From Nitrosomonadaceae bacterium (GTDB lineage Bacteria; Pseudomonadota; Gammaproteobacteria; Burkholderiales; Nitrosomonadaceae), in assembly GCA_030646695.1 (NCBI GenBank), contig JAUSLF010000032.1, positions 1 to 33,450 on the forward strand: a stretch of DNA of 33,450 bases, in the 5' to 3' direction. Position numbers and translations under genes: made by a program. The notes under the pieces are model-generated. The model did no database searches. It was given only the letters and a program-made list of their open reading frames with translations, and had not been told where the DNA came from. This document shows, one piece after another, positions 16,298 through 25,084 of this stretch (position 1 is its first letter; each line of letters starts with the position of its first letter).

Positions 16298-18111
16298 TTG
16301 CTGCTCCCTTGATCTGTATGTGTAGTTAACAGCCGTTTCATCGCCCAAACTGGTTTTTTCTCTGCTCTGGCATATCGATCGCAAAACGTCCTACGCGCAT
16401 CCTGTACAGTACTCTGCGCCCACCAGTTTTCTATATTATCCCAAACCTCATTGACTTTCGTTGCGGCAGATTCCGGGGTCAGATGAATAATACCGGCATC
16501 CACAAGTAGCTGATAGTAAGGTTTAGCGCTATCTCGTAAATGATCAAGACCATTCTGCCAAAAAATGAGCGTCGGAATGTTTTGTGACAAGGTCTCCAGC
16601 ATGCCAGTGGAGTCATAGCTATGGATAACCAATCTGCTTTTGGCTATTAATTTAGCAATGGGTTTGGCTCCAGTCTCTATTTTTAGATCTGGATCGAAAT
16701 CACGCCACCGATCTATTTCAGACCATCTTGTGTAACAAGACCCACCATGCATTCTTATTGTTAATTGCTCTCTAGGTATTTTTTGTAGCTTCTCAATAAA
16801 TTTACGCTGATCTGTAGAATAATTACCAAACTCAAATGTTCCGTCCCATGTAGTAATACGATGGGGTTCATGAAGCTCGATCATCAACAATCCACCATTG
16901 GGGTCATAGTTCCAACCTATACGCCTTGTGATTTTAAAGAGAAATGCTGGTGTGTGTTGCGATAAACCATCTGTCCAGCCCCAGGTCAGGAACTTATCAG
17001 TCGTCGCTTCTTCTATTGAAGTATGGATGTAGCGATGAGTGCCATAATTATTTCCATGCTGACCGGTTATATATTGACAGCCAGACTCAACTTTCAGCGC
17101 AGTCCAGAGCTTAAACATCTCATCCGTATCAAAACCATTACTGGTGAAGATAAATTTAGGTCTTTTAGGCCAAGGCAATTGTTGTACTTTTTCAGTCAAC
17201 TCTGCAAACCCCTCCAAATAACAGGCTGGCAGAAGTTCAAATATCATTGAGCGCAGGATATCTGAGAGGGTATTGATTGATTCTCCAGCGATCTTATTAG
17301 ATAAGCTGTACCGAAGTGCGCGATCTGGCCTTTTTGTGAACTCTTGCATCGGGGAAGTCCACAATTGCGGCACTTGCCCAATTGCCAACTGAAGTCTTAT
17401 CTCTTCTTTTTTGGGCAGATAGCTATTAATAATAAAAGCGTCATTCTCTCTTGCCAGTAATCCGGCTAGCTTTCCTGTCTGTCGATAGCCCCACTTCAGT
17501 ATTCGCCGTTTTAGGGGTATTTCAGTCAACGTTGCTGGCCAGCGATATCCTTCGGATATGTCGCCAGGAATCACTTCCACGGGGCAACTTACCCCGCCAA
17601 GCAGAGTCAGAATCTGCACATACAACGCGTTATTCCATCGATCATCACTGAAAGCCCAGATCGCCGCATAGGAATCTAGCGGGGCGAGTGCGTAGTGCTC
17701 ATCCGCAAATGCAGTCGTGCCCGAAAGTTGATGAGTCTGCAAGCACTGCTCAACCGTTCTAACGCGATTAAGCATCAAGTCCACATAGCGGCGAAACCAG
17801 TGGCCCAATACAATTCGCCAGAATCTTGAGCCATGCTGCGTACCATGGTAGCGGTTTAGCACAGAGCATACTTCGGGGAAAAGCGCTTCCTCTAAAGCGC
17901 GTGCTTCGGCGTAATCGGCATCCTTCTTCGCCTGGCCCAGTCCATATGGCGCTGCAACGATGGCATCCATGCCTTGCCAAATGTGTTTTCGGTCATAAAT
18001 TCGACACCACTCACCCAGAAAAATAGCAGGGCGATCAAATTTCCAGGTCCTTTCATCTGCGGTGGTAATGAGGTGCCGCAGCACACCATCGTACTTTTGT
18101 GGTATTACCAT
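16294..18111 (-). CDS. LIC12162-family putative surface-carbohydrate transferase
   Basis: This 605-residue protein has FLGEWCRIYDRK at 31-42, GQHGNNYGTHR at 350-360 and a GT-B-like C-terminal section with SRLVIHSYDSTGMLETLSQN near 489-508. These match the family I know as 'putative transferase, LIC12162 family', found repeatedly in clusters with pseudaminic or legionaminic acid genes. Its C-terminal half resembles capsule (KpsS-like) and CMP-sugar-using transferases. My inference is that it transfers the nonulosonic acid made at 26-33 kb to the glycan. The start at 18111 is supported by AAGGG 4 bp upstream. It is followed by a coupled methyltransferase and preceded by the M28-like gene. Direct biochemical proof for this family is not known to me. 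Confidence 0.75.
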   Translation of the reverse strand: MVIPQKYDGVLRHLITTADERTWKFDRPAIFLGEWCRIYDRKHIWQGMDAIVAAPYGLGQAKKDADYAEARALEEALFPEVCSVLNRYHGTQHGSRFWRIVLGHWFRRYVDLMLNRVRTVEQCLQTHQLSGTTAFADEHYALAPLDSYAAIWAFSDDRWNNALYVQILTLLGGVSCPVEVIPGDISEGYRWPATLTEIPLKRRILKWGYRQTGKLAGLLARENDAFIINSYLPKKEEIRLQLAIGQVPQLWTSPMQEFTKRPDRALRYSLSNKIAGESINTLSDILRSMIFELLPACYLEGFAELTEKVQQLPWPKRPKFIFTSNGFDTDEMFKLWTALKVESGCQYITGQHGNNYGTHRYIHTSIEEATTDKFLTWGWTDGLSQHTPAFLFKITRRIGWNYDPNGGLLMIELHEPHRITTWDGTFEFGNYSTDQRKFIEKLQKIPREQLTIRMHGGSCYTRWSEIDRWRDFDPDLKIETGAKPIAKLIAKSRLVIHSYDSTGMLETLSQNIPTLIFWQNGLDHLRDSAKPYYQLLVDAGIIHLTPESAATKVNEVWDNIENWWAQSTVQDARRTFCDRYARAEKKPVWAMKRLLTTHTDQGSSK

Positions 18112-18175
18112 ATGAGCCCTTCAGAGCAACTGCAGATGGCGTAACTACTTCTTGCGGGTAGGGCAGGGCAATCCA

Positions 18176-19450
18176 TTAAACCTTTTCCAGTAGTCCATGT
18201 TTCTCCAGCTTTTCAGCTATCTGCGCACATTCCATGATGTTTGCGTCAATTATGTCAGCAATCCCCAGAAGATCTGCTTCACCATCTGCATATGCAAGTA
18301 GATCCATCATGGTACGAACCTCTTCACCACTCTTTACCATGCTCAAGGTCGGATAAAACCCCCGCTTTCCAAGTTGAGGCTCACAGGGTACGGTTGCCCT
18401 GTACCGATAGTTCACCTCAAGTGCCTGCAGACAACGCTGTAATACTCTAAATGCCCCCTCCAAACCATCAGGACTAATCAGTGAGAGATCGTCCAGGGAA
18501 GTGTGGTATTCGGGATAAGCGCCATATTTTGTACGCATGATCGATACAACCGGCAAGTCGATCAATGGGCTGCAGTACTGTCGCTCATCACTCCCGCGAT
18601 CAAGAAAACTATAACGAACGTAATCCGTAACCTGCCGATTCAGCATATGCTCAGCAACCCGATCCGCCAAGGTGCGGCCTTTTCGGGATGGGAGAAACGA
18701 ATAGGCACGATTATCACCGACACAGGTCACCACAAACCCGGCTATGGTTCTTTGTTTCATCTCTTCTGCGTGACGACTGAGATAAACAATTGAACCAATG
18801 GTTTCGGGAACGAAAACGATTCGATAGGTATAGCGTCGGTCTTCGAGGCTCTGTAACCATCGCGCAAGTGCCGCAGTCACCACAGGCCCCGAAATCTCGT
18901 TATTTCCCATGGAGGGGTGGCAGATGTAGGTGGAGAGCAAGATTTCCCGATCCTCCCGTCCAGGCAGAATTAACTCAGCGTAGTTCAGTACGCCGGGTTT
19001 TAGATCGCTATCGACCACTACATGATAACGGCCGGGCGGTAATGCTTCCCGCTGTTTGTGGGTCAAGCAGAATCCCCATCGCCGCGTGTAGTAAGAGGTG
19101 ATGTACGGAATTGCATCTGGCTGATCAGGCAACGAATAAAGATACTTCTCCAATTCATCGCGGTCCAGCCAAATGTTAGTTGGCTCCGAATAGCCAACTA
19201 CATGCAGATTGTGTTTTTGAAAATCAATGACACGATTACCCGCTTCATCAGTGACATAGGCATCGCGGATAGTCCATTCATCAGGTATGGTCCAGTCAAA
19301 TGCCGGGGTGCCGGAGGAAATTTCATGAACAGCTAGACCTGGCAGTAGGTTGCCAAGGTAGGCAAGTGTCTCCCGAACGCCTGGGCCTGTAAGGCTACGG
19401 TCGATGGGAAAAAGATCTTCTGCCCATCGATACATCTCATCTCTAATCAT
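18176..19450 (-). CDS. DUF4910/M28-like metalloenzyme, Cj1295-like
   Basis: This 424-residue protein has the fold signature of aminopeptidase-like DUF4910 proteins. It has an N-terminal [16 protein letters not shown], a metal-site segment [14 protein letters not shown] at 176-189, PETIGS at 215-220, [11 protein letters not shown] at 285-295 and [11 protein letters not shown] at 312-322. The likely metal ligands are His178, Asp288 and His316 with nearby acids. A C-terminal winged-helix-like segment of about 70 residues follows. C. jejuni Cj1295, as I recall, is of this family and is needed for a di-O-methylglyceric-acid form of pseudaminic acid on flagellin. The gene overlaps the ACP gene by 8 bp. 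I infer an amide- or thioester-directed role in sugar acylation, not peptide breakdown. Confidence 0.8.
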   Translation of the reverse strand: MIRDEMYRWAEDLFPIDRSLTGPGVRETLAYLGNLLPGLAVHEISSGTPAFDWTIPDEWTIRDAYVTDEAGNRVIDFQKHNLHVVGYSEPTNIWLDRDELEKYLYSLPDQPDAIPYITSYYTRRWGFCLTHKQREALPPGRYHVVVDSDLKPGVLNYAELILPGREDREILLSTYICHPSMGNNEISGPVVTAALARWLQSLEDRRYTYRIVFVPETIGSIVYLSRHAEEMKQRTIAGFVVTCVGDNRAYSFLPSRKGRTLADRVAEHMLNRQVTDYVRYSFLDRGSDERQYCSPLIDLPVVSIMRTKYGAYPEYHTSLDDLSLISPDGLEGAFRVLQRCLQALEVNYRYRATVPCEPQLGKRGFYPTLSMVKSGEEVRTMMDLLAYADGEADLLGIADIIDANIMECAQIAEKLEKHGLLEKV

Positions 19451-19706
19451 TATCTACTGGACTCTTACATTTGAGTTGTTCGACCAACTTTGAGATTTCG
19501 TTGATGGACGCGAAATTCTGAATCGTCAAATCTGCAGGTGGAATTTTTATCTGAAAACGCTCTTCGAGAGCAAGGACGAACTCAACGATACCGAATGAAT
19601 CAATGAGCCCACTCTCAAATATTTTTTTGTCATATTCAGAGATTGACTGTCCTTTTTGACTAAGAATATTATTTAATACAGAAGCAACTAAATTTTCGGT
19701 AGGCAT
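19443..19706 (-). CDS. Acyl carrier protein
   Basis: I start this gene at ATG 19706, one base after the upstream stop, with AAGGG about 9 bp before it. It has 87 residues. The frame contains [19 protein letters not shown], the ACP helix II signature, with Ser37 as the predicted 4'-phosphopantetheine site. The protein is acidic overall, and the helix pattern fits a dedicated carrier protein rather than the housekeeping AcpP. It lies between an AAC(3)-fold acyltransferase and the DUF4910-like gene. It probably carries the small acyl group that the acyltransferase places on a sugar amine. Loading could be done by the AMP-forming ligase at 23663-25084. It needs a phosphopantetheinyl transferase from elsewhere. 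Confidence 0.9.
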   Translation of the reverse strand: MPTENLVASVLNNILSQKGQSISEYDKKIFESGLIDSFGIVEFVLALEERFQIKIPPADLTIQNFASINEISKLVEQLKCKSPVDND

Positions 19707-19707
19707 G

Positions 19708-20481
19708 TTAAAAACCCTTGAAATCATCTTTATTAACTACAGCGAGAAGGGGATCTCTCTTCATTGCAGGAAGAACAGACCGCAGAACATGTTGGACATC
19801 ATATAAAGCAAGGGGCACACCTTGCACAGCGGTTGACACCATGCCTGCCGAGTCGAGCAAACCCTTGAGTACGGTAAAATCATTTTCTGCCTCTGGCTTG
19901 AGGCAACGTACAAAAAGTTGCTCATGGCACTGAATATCCTTTCCATCGCGACGCAGGGTTCCATCAAATGCCTTGACATAACGATAGGGGATTACATCAC
20001 GCAACAGCCATTCTACTCGATGGAGGTAGCTGCAGTGTGTTGGGTCAGTGCCCAACATAAGAAATCGGACATTTTGATGTTCCATCCAGTGATAAATGGA
20101 CCCATCCCCCCATGCATCTATTGGCATGAGATCAGACACCTCATTGATTGCCGGGCCACGCACAGAGAATGAGAAAAAAGCACTCAACGTGCGTACATTC
20201 CCGTGTTTACGCCGGAATGCCTCCGATAAGACTCCTGTCGAACTAGGGGCACTATCCAGGTCACAGAGGCCATTCTGATAACCACCGGAAAAAGTTGGCA
20301 TCAGCATACTCCGCTTACCGACCGCATTTATCACAACGTGCAGCAACTCTTCGGTAACCTCAGTATTGGCATGCCCGATAGCACGGAAAAAAGGCCACGC
20401 TGAGGAAAAAATAACTATCGGACGGTTGTCGTGGCTCAGCAGTTCTCGAAGAGCACTGTCAAGTTCATCTAATATGTGCAT
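19708..20481 (-). CDS. AAC(3)-fold N-acyltransferase (surface-sugar type)
   Basis: The ATG at 20481 shares its first base with the upstream TGA (TGATG), giving 257 residues. LMPTFSGGY, SSTGVLSEAFRRKHGNVRTL and GTDPTHCSYLHRVEW followed by IPYRYVK match the conserved order of the AAC(3)/antibiotic_NAT family. The His-Pro pair of aminoglycoside-type enzymes, after R-S/T-x near residue 98, is Ser-Ala here (RTLSAFFSFSVRGP). That argues against antibiotic acetylation. Homologues in glycan loci, including the Cj1296/Cj1297 pair, sit beside ACP and DUF4910 genes as here. I infer transfer of an acyl group from the neighbouring ACP to an amino sugar. Confidence 0.8.
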   Translation of the reverse strand: MHILDELDSALRELLSHDNRPIVIFSSAWPFFRAIGHANTEVTEELLHVVINAVGKRSMLMPTFSGGYQNGLCDLDSAPSSTGVLSEAFRRKHGNVRTLSAFFSFSVRGPAINEVSDLMPIDAWGDGSIYHWMEHQNVRFLMLGTDPTHCSYLHRVEWLLRDVIPYRYVKAFDGTLRRDGKDIQCHEQLFVRCLKPEAENDFTVLKGLLDSAGMVSTAVQGVPLALYDVQHVLRSVLPAMKRDPLLAVVNKDDFKGF

Positions 20482-21656
20482 CAATTGATAGCTTTAAACT
20501 TAAAGAAATCCCAAATCGGGAATTCCTTGGCATACGTATAGTCGGCATGACTCGGATCAGTGGGCTCAGGATGGCAATATTCCACAAGACCAAAACCCGC
20601 ATCAGCCAAAGGAGCCAAGATCTCGCCCAGATTAGGCACAACATTGAAAACGTGGTTACGATACTCAGTGACAATTGCATAGGGCGCTTCAGGGTTGCCA
20701 TACCTTCCAGCAAGCCAAAAAATAGCGTTCGGCTCCATTGCAAAGAGCTCACCATCAGGTGTCAGAACGCGACGAAAAGCCTGAAACAATTCAGATAAAA
20801 TATCACTTGGAACACCCCCTTCCGGGTTTAGCAGCAATAACAAAGTATCCTGAAGGTAGATTAAATTTATTGACTCGGCGCTTAAGTTGTTCAGGTATTG
20901 AATAGAGTCCTGCATTGTTTTCGCCAGAATGAAATCCAGCTCGCTGCGAAAGCCATAATTTTTTCTGGCCAACGACATGAGTTCTTCAGAAGAATCCAGT
21001 GCGATAACGCTGGCACCTGCATCAGCGAACTTGGCACTAAAATAACCGTTACCGCAGCCAAAGTCCAAGACCCATAACCCGCTCAAATCTTTATGTGTAA
21101 ATCTGCGATCAAAAAAAGGTTCTTGGATTTGGCGATAATTCTCACCTATTAGTTTGAGTCCATCCTCAGAAAACTTTTGGTTCTGCCATGCACGCCACGG
21201 TTCACGCTCTCTGAGGCCGAGTAAAACATATTGTCCGACCCTCTGATGGAACGACCCCAAATGTTCCTGATCCAGCAAATTATCCATGGGCGCAACGCGC
21301 GACTGAGACTCCGCAGATTTCTCTATGAGAATTAGACGGTCTCGCAACAACTTAAAAAGTTTATCTCCCACCGCTCTGGCGGACTCATTGTCAACATCGG
21401 CCTGAAAACCAGAATGGTCGGTGACCAATCCGCGCATTCCCACAAATCTTTGGGATCTGTCTATGCCACTGCAGCCATCCAGTTGCATTTCCCATTCCAA
21501 TTGGCCAAGGCCACGGAGATGTAGCGCTAGCATACTGGCAGTTTTTGCGTCCACCTCGACATGAAGACGGAGTCGAGGATTGGAAATAACAATGGATCTC
21601 TCAGCAATTCGTAAAAAACATTCTTTATTGAAAGAAAAAATGGGGAACACATTCAT
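20481..21656 (-). CDS. Class I SAM-dependent methyltransferase with long N-terminal extension
   Basis: This protein has 391 residues. The methyltransferase domain spans roughly 165-390, with the SAM loop VLDFGCGNGYFSAKFADAG at 196-214 and an acidic Asp221 ending strand 2. The first 160 residues have no motif that I recognise. Its stop overlaps the AAC(3)-like gene by one base, tying the two together in expression. In the C. jejuni Cj1295-Cj1300 region a SAM-dependent enzyme (Cj1300) accompanies the ACP. A plausible role is O-methylation of a hydroxyacid while it is carried on ACP or after it is on the sugar, but the substrate is unproven. Confidence 0.82.
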   Translation of the reverse strand: MNVFPIFSFNKECFLRIAERSIVISNPRLRLHVEVDAKTASMLALHLRGLGQLEWEMQLDGCSGIDRSQRFVGMRGLVTDHSGFQADVDNESARAVGDKLFKLLRDRLILIEKSAESQSRVAPMDNLLDQEHLGSFHQRVGQYVLLGLREREPWRAWQNQKFSEDGLKLIGENYRQIQEPFFDRRFTHKDLSGLWVLDFGCGNGYFSAKFADAGASVIALDSSEELMSLARKNYGFRSELDFILAKTMQDSIQYLNNLSAESINLIYLQDTLLLLLNPEGGVPSDILSELFQAFRRVLTPDGELFAMEPNAIFWLAGRYGNPEAPYAIVTEYRNHVFNVVPNLGEILAPLADAGFGLVEYCHPEPTDPSHADYTYAKEFPIWDFFKFKAIN

Positions 21657-21676
21657 TATTTAACTCTGATTAATAT

Positions 21677-22930
21677 TCATGGATTTATATCAACAGTTAG
21701 GGTGTCTTCATCCTTATATCGTTTGCCTGCAAGACTGATAATTGAATCAAGTATTGCTTGTTTATGTCTCCTGGTAAAAACAATCAAACGGCATGATTCT
21801 TTGATGGCATTAATGCATTCAGATGGGGTAAATACCATTTTGTCAAAGCGACCATCATAATCTAGAAGCAGATTCCGCTTGCGAGAGTCTGAATCAACAA
21901 AAGTAAGAAAATTGGGCGCGTTTGAATTCGGATAAGCATGCCCAAGAAAATCGACAAGATTCTGGTTGGCGCCCCACAATATAACCACTTCATTCCCAGC
22001 ATTCTCGATAAACTTTTTGGCCTGCGAAAGGCTATCATTAAAATTTCTAACCTTGTGTAAGCCAAGACTGAAAAATTGCCTGTTCATTCGATATTCTGGA
22101 ATAGCCGCATGGCCCTGGAATGCAACTATATCCTGACAGGAAGTTTTTTTGACATTAGGGGGGGGTGACTCAGTGGAGCCATTTTTAATTTTTCTAAAAA
22201 CCGCCGTCATGCCAAAAGACCTGCTCGATTTGTCAGTACATTCAACCTGAACAAACCCTGCCTTACTTGCCAAACATTCTAGTGTCCTTAAAGAAAAATG
22301 GCTTTGATGCTCATATAAATGCAGGGCAACCGGATCGGCTGGATAAATTGCAATGTTTGGCACTTCAACGATCATGAATGCATTCATCTTTAACAACCGG
22401 TTGCATTCTTTAAGAAACTTTAGCGGATTCGGAATATGTTCCAATACAAAATAATGTGCAACGATGTCAGCTAAGCTGGCCTCTCTAAAATCTTGAACAT
22501 TCTTCCACTCGCTCCCAAAAGCGCTACTTGGTTCAATGCCCCGGTAAGCAAAATACTCGCTAACCCTTTCTTGAAATTCGCAAAAAGTACTCGGTCCAAT
22601 TTCAATAAATTTAGGCTTGACTCCCTTGGGGAGAAACCTGTTGATAACATCCATTCGAAAGCTTATATCGTAGTCTAATGATTGATCTAAAGGACTCCTT
22701 AATGAGGAGCCATAATAATCAGCCAATACATCTTCATTAAATCGTGGGGAAACAAAGGTAAAGCCACAACTGCGACAAATAACGTTATTTACCTTGAATG
22801 AATACCCGTTAGTGGATCCGTTTATACAAACATTTTTTTCATATGACCATAGTGATTCCAAGTCTTGGGAGCCACACACATCGCAATCTCTTTTCTCAAG
22901 GGTTACCTCGCTGAATCTCTCCGCAATCAT
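21677..22930 (-). CDS. Zn-site class I methyltransferase (sugar C-methyltransferase-like)
   Basis: This 417-residue protein has an N-terminal CxxC pair (Cys16/19 and Cys52/55) typical of the zinc-binding domain of NovU/TylCIII-type methyltransferases. A central SAM domain and a C-terminal Rossmann-like domain (EVVILWGANQNLVDFL near 320-335) follow, as in that family. The SAM loop is atypical: FIEIGPSTFCEF at 108-119 lacks the G-x-G-x-G spacing. VAHYFVLEHIPNP marks motif IV. The family C- or O-methylates keto or hydroxy groups of sugars or small acids. The gene begins in an ATGA overlap with the cyclase-family gene. It carries a C8 tract (plus strand G 22158-22165) and is noticeably AT-richer than the ligase and aldolase genes upstream. 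Confidence 0.8.
   Translation of the reverse strand: MIAERFSEVTLEKRDCDVCGSQDLESLWSYEKNVCINGSTNGYSFKVNNVICRSCGFTFVSPRFNEDVLADYYGSSLRSPLDQSLDYDISFRMDVINRFLPKGVKPKFIEIGPSTFCEFQERVSEYFAYRGIEPSSAFGSEWKNVQDFREASLADIVAHYFVLEHIPNPLKFLKECNRLLKMNAFMIVEVPNIAIYPADPVALHLYEHQSHFSLRTLECLASKAGFVQVECTDKSSRSFGMTAVFRKIKNGSTESPPPNVKKTSCQDIVAFQGHAAIPEYRMNRQFFSLGLHKVRNFNDSLSQAKKFIENAGNEVVILWGANQNLVDFLGHAYPNSNAPNFLTFVDSDSRKRNLLLDYDGRFDKMVFTPSECINAIKESCRLIVFTRRHKQAILDSIISLAGKRYKDEDTLTVDINP
22158..22165. repeat. Eight-base G/C homopolymer inside a methyltransferase gene
   Basis: Eight G on the plus strand (C8 on the coding strand) encode Pro-Pro-Pro in the linker between the SAM domain and the C-terminal domain of the 21677-22930 product. 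A change of one base would remove the last 150 or so residues. Confidence 0.75.
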
Positions 22931-23604
22931 TTTGGTTCTCGATTGAGGATAGCAAAGGCCCGAACCGGAGCACCATCACCGCCGCGTATCTTGAGCGGAG
23001 CAACCACCAAATGCACAACAGACTGGTCCAAGGCAGCCAGGTTGACCATGTATTCCAAAAGGATGACGCCGTTGCCAAGGAGTATCTTATGGTTGGGAGA
23101 ATCCTTAGGGCAATTTCGCCCATTCTTGGGGTTGTCCGGCATTGCGGTATCCATGCCCAGCAAGCGGCAGCCGTGATCTACCAGCCACTGAGCGGCCGCC
23201 TCTGAGAGGTAAGGCGAGTCATTGTAATAAGCCATGGTTCCTAAGGTGCGATCCCAGTCGAAGCGCATCAGCACCCGCGTGGATGGCCGTTCACCCAGAA
23301 TCCGTGCCAAGTCATCTGGCCCGACTTCCATACCCGCGCCGAAGGCAGTGAGGTCAAGCACCGAAGCCGGCCCCACCAGTTGTTCCAGCGGGATCTGATC
23401 CACCGTGTCACCACCGGGAATAAAATGGCGTGGCGCATCAATGTGCGTGCCCGTGTGAGTGCCCAGTACCAGCTTGCGCGTCTCGCGGTTTTCCAGGCCA
23501 TGGCGACCTAGCTGGGTAATTTCAACGAAGGGGTGCCAGTGGGTCGGAAATGTCTGCATACCCTCTTCAATAGGCATGGTGAGATCGACGATATGTGTGG
23601 TCAT
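22927..23604 (-). CDS. Cyclase-family (kynurenine-formamidase-like) metallohydrolase
   Basis: This 225-residue protein opens IVDLTMPIEEGM and has HTGTHIDAPRHF at 50-61. There His50, His54, Asp56 and His60 form the metal site of the cyclase/KynB family (PF04199). LLGMDTAMPDNP and VVAPLKIRGGDGAPVRAFAI at the C-terminus complete the family pattern. Members hydrolyse formamides, cyclise or dehydrate polyketides, or hydrolyse lactams and lactones. AGGA lies 8-11 bp upstream of the ATG at 23604. It is coupled to a methyltransferase and follows an acyl ligase and an aldolase. A role in making or trimming a small acid is more likely than tryptophan catabolism, since no other kyn gene is present. Confidence 0.85.
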   Translation of the reverse strand: MTTHIVDLTMPIEEGMQTFPTHWHPFVEITQLGRHGLENRETRKLVLGTHTGTHIDAPRHFIPGGDTVDQIPLEQLVGPASVLDLTAFGAGMEVGPDDLARILGERPSTRVLMRFDWDRTLGTMAYYNDSPYLSEAAAQWLVDHGCRLLGMDTAMPDNPKNGRNCPKDSPNHKILLGNGVILLEYMVNLAALDQSVVHLVVAPLKIRGGDGAPVRAFAILNREPK

Positions 23605-23662
23605 GTTTTATTCCTAAGTTTGATGACTAAATGGATGAGATTATGGTTGAGGGCGGTGAGAA

Positions 23663-25084
23663 TCATACCAAGCGCTCTACGAGAACATGTTTTTGCACCT
23701 TGCCAGTAGAAGTGCGTGGTAGGACATCCAGCCAGACGTAGCGGTCGGGGCGCATGCCTTCTCCCAGCTCCTTGGTGCAGCGAAGGTGCAGGCCCGCCTG
23801 CAGCGTGTCGACATCGGTACCTGCTTTAGCCACAAGGCAGGCAACGATAGACTCGCCCCAGAAATCGTGGGGTAATCCCACCACGGCGGCTTCCTGGATA
23901 CCCGGTTCACGCAACAGCACATTTTCTACCGCCACTGGCGAGACATTGAGACCGCCACGGATGATAAGATCCTTCAGCCGACCGGCGATAACGAGAGCAT
24001 CACCCTCCATTCGGCCGACATCCCCACTGGGCATGCCGCCATCGGCCAATAGCGGGGAGGCCTCACCATTATCCAGCAGATAGGCAGTCAGGACATAAGG
24101 AGTGTGGATCACTAATTCCAGCCCGCTATGTTCTGGTGCGGCGCGGAATGCAGCATGCACACCTGGCAGTAAACATCCGACATTACTGCTGGTTTCGGCC
24201 TCGGCTCGGGTTTGCGCCGACACCAGCAGCACCTCGCTCATACCATAGCTCTCCTGTAAGGAACAACCAAAGGTGGCGCGGAAGGCTTGACGCACGGCGA
24301 TTGGCAGGGGTGCAGTGCCGCAGAAAATATGGCACAGGCTCCCACTTACCTTGTGTGCAATGTCAGGATCTCGATTCATCCGCACCAGCACGGCAGCCAA
24401 TGTGGGCGTAAGCCAGATGGCGTTAGCCCGCCAGGAAAGGGGGCGCTGCCAGAACTGCAAGGCTTCTGCTGCACGGAAACGTGGCCCGAGCAGCACTGTG
24501 CCACCGGCCAACCATGGGCTTAACAAAGTATTGAGAAATCCGGCCATGTAGGCCATGGGTAGGCAATGGTAAAGACGAGTATCACTATCTAATCTCATGC
24601 TCTGATTAAATGCCACCGCGTTGCCTACCAGTCCGTCCAAAGTATGACACACCCCCTTCGGACGACCTGTGGTACCTGAGGTGAAAAACACCGCCACCAC
24701 TCCACCAATCGGATAATCGAAGTCTGGAGTATCTGCCCCAGCAGGGGGCAGCGCCGCCAGTACCGCCTCATCTTCCATAACAACGCGGGCCGCTACCCGG
24801 TCAAGAATGTAGCGCTGATCATCTGCATTCAGTTCCAGGTTTACCGGCACTAGGCGATAGCATCCCAGGATACAGGCCAGATAAGCAGCGGCAAAAGGCC
24901 AGCTATTGGGTAGGCGCAAGGCTACTGTGTCACCCGCCCGGCACCCCTGAGTCACCAGCCAGTTGCGTATACCAGCGGCGTGTGCATACAACTCGCCATA
25001 GCTGAAGGATCGTTCATCTGTAACCAATGCCAGCTGCGTCCAGCGTGCGGCGAAGACTTGATTGATTTGCGTTGATGCAGTCAT
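23663..25084 (-). CDS. AMP-forming acyl-CoA/acyl-ACP ligase
   Basis: This 473-residue ANL-superfamily protein has the phosphate loop FTSGTTGRPKG at 134-144, YGMSE at 280-284, SGDVGRM, KDLIIRGGLNVSP and the C-terminal TSTGKVQK with catalytic Lys462. It activates a carboxylic acid as acyl-AMP and then forms a thioester on CoA or on a carrier protein. At 473 residues it is slightly short but all core motifs are present. The start overlaps the aldolase stop as ATGA. With a dedicated ACP four genes downstream and an acyltransferase beside it, I infer that it loads the acid used to decorate a sugar. Substrate pocket residues are not interpretable by eye. Confidence 0.9.
   Translation of the reverse strand: MTASTQINQVFAARWTQLALVTDERSFSYGELYAHAAGIRNWLVTQGCRAGDTVALRLPNSWPFAAAYLACILGCYRLVPVNLELNADDQRYILDRVAARVVMEDEAVLAALPPAGADTPDFDYPIGGVVAVFFTSGTTGRPKGVCHTLDGLVGNAVAFNQSMRLDSDTRLYHCLPMAYMAGFLNTLLSPWLAGGTVLLGPRFRAAEALQFWQRPLSWRANAIWLTPTLAAVLVRMNRDPDIAHKVSGSLCHIFCGTAPLPIAVRQAFRATFGCSLQESYGMSEVLLVSAQTRAEAETSSNVGCLLPGVHAAFRAAPEHSGLELVIHTPYVLTAYLLDNGEASPLLADGGMPSGDVGRMEGDALVIAGRLKDLIIRGGLNVSPVAVENVLLREPGIQEAAVVGLPHDFWGESIVACLVAKAGTDVDTLQAGLHLRCTKELGEGMRPDRYVWLDVLPRTSTGKVQKHVLVERLV

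Noticed and set aside
19708-20481. Aminoglycoside resistance gene
   Set aside because: The His-Pro motif of resistance enzymes is missing and the gene is overlap-coupled to a methyltransferase and adjacent to an ACP in a glycan locus.
22927-23604. Tryptophan-degrading kynurenine formamidase
   Set aside because: No kynA, kynU or related gene is nearby; the gene is overlap-coupled to a methyltransferase in a sugar locus.
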